Below are positions 5,164 to 8,760 of a DNA stretch of 8,760 nucleotides, in pieces. Under the pieces are notes generated by a model, which saw only the letters and a program-made list of their open reading frames with translations, did not search any database and was not told the DNA's origin. Origin of the DNA: Caulobacteraceae bacterium (GTDB lineage: Bacteria > Pseudomonadota > Alphaproteobacteria > Caulobacterales > Caulobacteraceae); the NCBI GenBank assembly GCA_020852035.1, contig JADZBR010000029.1, positions 1-8,760 of the forward strand. The letters run 5' to 3'. A program made the position numbers and the translations under genes. How positions within the stretch are numbered: the first letter of the stretch is position 1; every line of letters begins with the position of its first letter.

Positions 5164-6657
5164 ATGACCGCCGCCGCCATTGCCCCGCCCGTCGGCTCGC
5201 CGCCGCCGCTCACCCTGCTGACCAAGGTGCTCTACGCCTCGGGCTCGGTGGCCAACGTCATCAAGCAGCGCGGGCTCTCGACCTTCCTTTTGATCTTCTA
5301 CAATCAGGTGATCGGCCTGCCGCCGCAGATGGTGGCCACGGCGATCATGATCGCCCTGATCTTCGACGCCTTCGTCGACCCGACCGTCGGCCAGGTCTCC
5401 GACAACTTCCGCTCCCGGCTGGGGCGGCGCCACCCCTTCATGTACGCCGCGGCCCTGCCGGTCTCGCTGGCCTTCTTCGCGATCTGGAACCCGCCGGCCG
5501 GCTGGCCGACCGAGGCGATCTTCGCCTACATGCTGTTCTTCCTGCTCACCGTGCGGCTGTTCGACACCTTCTTCGAGCTGCCGTCCTCGGCGTTGCTGGC
5601 CGAGCTCACCCGCAACTATGACGAACGCACCAGCATCATCGCGCTGCGCTCGCTCTGCGGCGTGGTGGGCGGGGCGGCGATGACCTACCTGGCCTACGAC
5701 GTGCTGCTGAAGGAGAACGCCGACGGCTCGGGCGGGGTGCTCGCGCGCGAGGGCTACTTCGGCTACTCGATCGTCGCGGCGCTGGTGATCTTCAGCTTCA
5801 TCCTGATCTCCTCGGCCGGCACCCACCGGCGCATCCCCTACCTCTCGGCGCCGCCGGCGCGGAAGATCACCGTCGGCGCGATGGCCCGGGAAGTGGCCGC
5901 GACCCTGAACAACCGTTCCTTCGTGGTGCTGACCATCTCGGGCATGTTCATGTCGATCTCGCTGGGCATCAAAGACGCCCTGGAGCTCTATTTCAGCCTC
6001 TACTTCTGGGAGCTGAAGCAGTCGCAGCTGGCGGTGATGACCATCGCGGCGATCATCGCCAGCGTGATCGGCGCCTCGCTGGCCTCGAAGGTGGCCAAGG
6101 CGCTCGGCAAGAAGAAGGCGGCGATCACCATGTTCGCCGGGGCGGTGGTGGCGCTGGTGGCGCCGATCGTCCTGCGGCTCTTGCACCTGATGCCGCCGAA
6201 CGGCTCGGACCTCTTGTTCGCGATCCTCTTCGTCGACGTGGTGCTCAACGGGGCGATGGCGGTGATGACCGGGGTGATGCTCTCCTCGATGATGGCCGAC
6301 GTGGTGGAGGACAGCCAGGTGAAGACCGGCCGCCGCTCCGAGGGCCTCCTGATGAGCGCCGACAACCTCTTCAAGAAGATCGTCTCCGGCGTCGGGGTGT
6401 TCGTCTCCGGCGTGGTGCTGAGCCTGGTGGCCTTCCCCGAGAAGGCCCAGCGCGGGGCGGTGGATCCGGAGGTGCTGCGCAATCTGGCGCTGGTCTATGT
6501 GCCGGTGATCTGCAGCTTCTACGCCGTCGCGATCCTCTGCCTGTTCCTCTACAGGATTGACAAGAAGATCCACGAGGACAACCTCGCCAAGCTCGCCGCG
6601 ATGGACGACGCGGCGGAGCGAAAAGGGGCTGGCGAAAGCGCGCCGTCTCTCCCATAG
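5164..6657 (+). CDS. GPH-family (MelB-like) MFS cation symporter, paralog 2
   Basis: A 497-residue inner-membrane symporter, closest to paralog 1: hand alignment of the first hundred or so residues from helix I gives roughly 78% identity. The key positions align without net insertion or deletion: Asp68 and Asp72 in DAFVDP, GRRHP at 87-91, Glu138 in FELPSS, Arg162, and Lys387 in QVKTGRRSEG. The residue at the MelB Asp19 position is Val. The ATG at 5164 has AAGGA seven bases upstream. After helix XII comes RIDKKIHEDNLAKL, a positively charged cytoplasmic segment also seen in the paralogs, and a short Ala/Gly/Ser tail. With the coding gap of only 68 bases it is probably in one operon with paralog 1. 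Retention of both copies with many silent differences points to an old duplication held by selection, perhaps with divided substrates. Confidence 0.95.
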   Translation: MTAAAIAPPVGSPPPLTLLTKVLYASGSVANVIKQRGLSTFLLIFYNQVIGLPPQMVATAIMIALIFDAFVDPTVGQVSDNFRSRLGRRHPFMYAAALPVSLAFFAIWNPPAGWPTEAIFAYMLFFLLTVRLFDTFFELPSSALLAELTRNYDERTSIIALRSLCGVVGGAAMTYLAYDVLLKENADGSGGVLAREGYFGYSIVAALVIFSFILISSAGTHRRIPYLSAPPARKITVGAMAREVAATLNNRSFVVLTISGMFMSISLGIKDALELYFSLYFWELKQSQLAVMTIAAIIASVIGASLASKVAKALGKKKAAITMFAGAVVALVAPIVLRLLHLMPPNGSDLLFAILFVDVVLNGAMAVMTGVMLSSMMADVVEDSQVKTGRRSEGLLMSADNLFKKIVSGVGVFVSGVVLSLVAFPEKAQRGAVDPEVLRNLALVYVPVICSFYAVAILCLFLYRIDKKIHEDNLAKLAAMDDAAERKGAGESAPSLP

Positions 6658-6710
6658 TGCGCGCCGCGTACCGGTTCTTCTAAAAAGGCCGGACGCCGGG
6701 GAGAAGGCGC

Positions 6711-8201
6711 ATGGCGCAGGTGCGGCCGCCGCTGACACGCGGGACGAAGGTGATGTACGGGCTGGGCTCGGTCGCCTTCGGCGTGAAGGGCCAGGCGCTT
6801 TCCTCGCTGCTGATGCTGTTCTTCAACCAGGTGGTCGGCCTGCCGGCCGCCTGGGTGTCGGGAGCGATCGCCGTCACCATCGTGCTGGACGCGGTGATCG
6901 ACCCGGCGATCGGCCAGTGGTCGGACACCTTCCGCTCCCGTTGGGGACGCCGCCACCCCTTCATGTACGCCTGCGCCCTGCCGGTGGCGGTGGTGTTCGT
7001 CATGCTGTGGACTCCGCCGCACGGCTGGTCGGACCCGGCGCTGTTCGCCTATCTGATCGCCTGCCTGGTCTCGCTGCGGGTGCTGATCTCGTTCTACGAG
7101 ATCCCCTCGGCGGCGCTGGCCCCGGAACTGGCCCCCGACTACGACGCGCGCACCGGCCTTCTGGCCTACCGCTACTTCTTCGGCATCGCCGGCGGCGCGC
7201 TGATGACGGTGATGGCCTATTCGGTCTTCCTCAGGAAGGACGCCAGCAACCCGCTCGGGCTTCTCGACCGCGAGGGCTATGCGCAATACGCCTGGGTCGC
7301 CGCCGCGGTGATGCTGGCCTCGATGCTGGTCTCCACGGCCGGCACCCACGGGCAGATCCCCTACCTGTCGCAGCCGCCGGCCCGGCGCATCCGCATGGGC
7401 GAACTGGCGCGCGAGGTGATCCAGACCCTCTCCAACCGCAACTTCGCCGTGGTGCTGGCCTCCGGCGTGCTCTCGGCCGTCGCCGGCGGCCTCGGCAGCG
7501 GCCTGGGGCTCTACATCAACGCCTACTATTGGGAGATTCCCTCCCAGCAGGTCTCCTGGCTGGTGCTCTCGGGCATGGTGGCGACGGTGTTCGCCGTGGC
7601 GCTGGCGCCGCGGGTGGCGATGCGCTGGGGCAAGAAGCGGGCGGTGCTGGCGCTGTTCTGGACCTCGCTCTTGATCTCCTCGGCGCCGCTGGCCGGCGGG
7701 CTCATGGGGATCATGCCGCCGAACGGCTCGCTGCCGCTGCTGCTGATCCTGATCGCCGACGGCTTCGTCGCCGGCCTTTTGGGGATCATGGGCTTCATCA
7801 TCGTCTCCTCGATGGTCGCCGACATCGTCGAGGAGGTGCAGGTCAAGACCGGCCGCCGCTCCGAGGGTCTGCTGCTCTCCGCCGACAACATCATCCAGAA
7901 GTCGGTGACCAGCGTCGGCGTCTTCCTCTCTGGCCTGATCCTGATGTGGGCGGCCTTTCCCGAGAAGGCTCAGCCGGGGACCGTCGACCGCGACATCCTC
8001 ACTCTCCTGGTGATGATCTACCTGCCGGTGAACCTGGGCTTCCGGGCGCTGTCGATCGTCGCCCTCAACTACTACACCATCGACCGGGCCAAGCACGTGG
8101 CGCACCTGGAGGAGCTGAAGCAGGCGGCCGCCCTGGCCGGGGAGAACGAGCCCACTTCGCCGCAGGAGCAACACGCCGCTGGCGTTGTCCGTCCGGTCTG
8201 A
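6711..8201 (+). CDS. GPH-family (MelB-like) MFS cation symporter, paralog 3
   Basis: A 496-residue inner-membrane symporter, more distant from paralogs 1 and 2 and sharing with paralog 4 the features YGxGSVAFGV in helix I, YEIPS(A/S)ALAPEL in helix IV and YRYFFG in helix V. The cation-site pair is Asp60/Asp64 (DAVIDP), with GRRHP at 79-83, Glu130 at the MelB Asp124 position, Arg154, and Lys379 in QVKTGRRSEG. Gly replaces MelB Asp19. The ATG at 6711 follows GGGGAGAAGG (6698-6707), with GGAG seven bases before the start. The gap from paralog 2 is 53 bases without an obvious terminator. The segment after helix XII reads TIDRAKHVAHLEEL, the family's charged cytoplasmic end, then a Gln/Glu-rich tail. 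Substrate unknown. Confidence 0.95.
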   Translation: MAQVRPPLTRGTKVMYGLGSVAFGVKGQALSSLLMLFFNQVVGLPAAWVSGAIAVTIVLDAVIDPAIGQWSDTFRSRWGRRHPFMYACALPVAVVFVMLWTPPHGWSDPALFAYLIACLVSLRVLISFYEIPSAALAPELAPDYDARTGLLAYRYFFGIAGGALMTVMAYSVFLRKDASNPLGLLDREGYAQYAWVAAAVMLASMLVSTAGTHGQIPYLSQPPARRIRMGELAREVIQTLSNRNFAVVLASGVLSAVAGGLGSGLGLYINAYYWEIPSQQVSWLVLSGMVATVFAVALAPRVAMRWGKKRAVLALFWTSLLISSAPLAGGLMGIMPPNGSLPLLLILIADGFVAGLLGIMGFIIVSSMVADIVEEVQVKTGRRSEGLLLSADNIIQKSVTSVGVFLSGLILMWAAFPEKAQPGTVDRDILTLLVMIYLPVNLGFRALSIVALNYYTIDRAKHVAHLEELKQAAALAGENEPTSPQEQHAAGVVRPV

Positions 8202-8214
8202 CAGAGTGGATGCG

Positions 8215-8760
8215 ATGACCACGCCCGACTCGGCCGCGCCCCGGCTCACCTTCGGCACCAAGATCGCCTACGGCTTCGGCTCGGTGGCCTTCGGGGTCGC
8301 CACCCTCGGCCTCGCCCCGGCCCTGTTGCAGCCCTACCTCAACCGGGTGATCGGCATCCCGGCGATCTGGGTCGGGACGGCGATCATGCTGACGCTGATC
8401 CTCGACGCCTTCATCGATCCGGCGATCGGCCGCTGGTCGGACAACCTGCGCAGCCGCTGGGGGCGCCGGCACCCCCTGATGTACGTCTCCGCGCCGCTGG
8501 TGGCGGCGGTGATGATCGCCTTCTGGAGCTCGCCGACCGAATGGTCGCCGGAGGTGGCGGGGGCCTACCTCCTGGGCATGCTGATCCTGCTGCGGTTCAG
8601 CATCAGCCTCTACGAGATCCCCAGCTCGGCCCTCGCGCCGGAGCTGACCGCCGACTATCACCAGCGCACCAACCTGTTGTCCTACCGCTACTTCTTCGGG
8701 GTGATCGGCGGGCTGGGGATGAACATCGTCCTCTACCAGGTGATCCTCAGCCCGGCGGCG
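8215..8760 (+). CDS. GPH-family (MelB-like) MFS cation symporter, paralog 4, 3' end outside window
   Basis: The first 182 codons of a fourth transporter, open to the right edge. It begins MTTPDSAAPRLTF, then helix I with YGFGSVAFGV. Helix II carries DAFIDP (Asp64, Asp68), followed by GRWSDNLRSRWGRRHP; Glu134 lies in YEIPSSALAPEL and Arg158 in YRYFFG. It is closest to paralog 3. The start lies 13 bases after the paralog 3 stop, and the ribosome binding site is weak (GAGTGGA at 8204-8210), so translation may depend on coupling to paralog 3. A nearer ATG at 8210 meets a stop after two codons and is not the start. The residues after 'QPYLNRVIGIP' differ from the 'FFNQVVGLP' type of paralog 3, so this copy may have a different substrate range. 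The Lys of helix XI lies beyond the window. Confidence 0.93.
   Translation, partial: MTTPDSAAPRLTFGTKIAYGFGSVAFGVATLGLAPALLQPYLNRVIGIPAIWVGTAIMLTLILDAFIDPAIGRWSDNLRSRWGRRHPLMYVSAPLVAAVMIAFWSSPTEWSPEVAGAYLLGMLILLRFSISLYEIPSSALAPELTADYHQRTNLLSYRYFFGVIGGLGMNIVLYQVILSPAA

Noticed and set aside
8210..8218. ATG at 8210 as the start of paralog 4
   Set aside because: It is followed by a stop codon after two codons; the ATG at 8215 opens the transporter frame.

Overview
The window looks like a piece of a high-G+C alphaproteobacterial chromosome, probably Caulobacterales (Caulobacter/Phenylobacterium-like) or a sphingomonad. I infer this from the strong G/C bias at third codon positions, the style of the TonB-dependent receptor, and the pairing of such a receptor with sugar-symporter-like MFS proteins. 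No rRNA, tRNA or marker gene is present to confirm it. I see no insertion sequence, phage gene or CRISPR array.

Layout: (1) 1-295, minus strand: the N-terminal part of a short-chain dehydrogenase/reductase (SDR), running off the left edge. (2) 296-465: a divergent intergenic region with two separate 15-bp palindromes of 7-1-7 design. One overlaps a predicted SDR promoter; the other lies just upstream of a possible receptor promoter. (3) 466-3087, plus strand: a complete TonB-dependent outer-membrane receptor, followed at 3102-3130 by a 10-bp-stem hairpin that fits a rho-independent terminator. (4) 3088-3562: 475 bp with no convincing intact gene, but with a ribosome-binding site, tiny reading frames and a possible decayed start of another transporter gene. 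(5) 3563-8760, plus strand: four consecutive paralogous transporters of the glycoside-pentoside-hexuronide (GPH, MelB-like) branch of the major facilitator superfamily. Three are complete and the fourth is cut by the right edge.

Proposed joint working (inference): the receptor imports an unknown organic compound across the outer membrane with TonB energy, the GPH proteins move it or its breakdown products across the inner membrane with a coupling cation, and the SDR oxidises or reduces a hydroxyl/keto group on it. The MelB cation-site aspartates and helix XI lysine are conserved in the paralogs. The MelB sugar-contacting Asp19 is not, and Asp124 is replaced by Glu, so the substrate is probably not a melibiose-like sugar. 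By sequence the four transporters fall into two pairs (1+2 and 3+4), which suggests stepwise tandem duplication. No glycosidase, sulfatase or dedicated regulator gene is visible, so the substrate cannot be named from this window.
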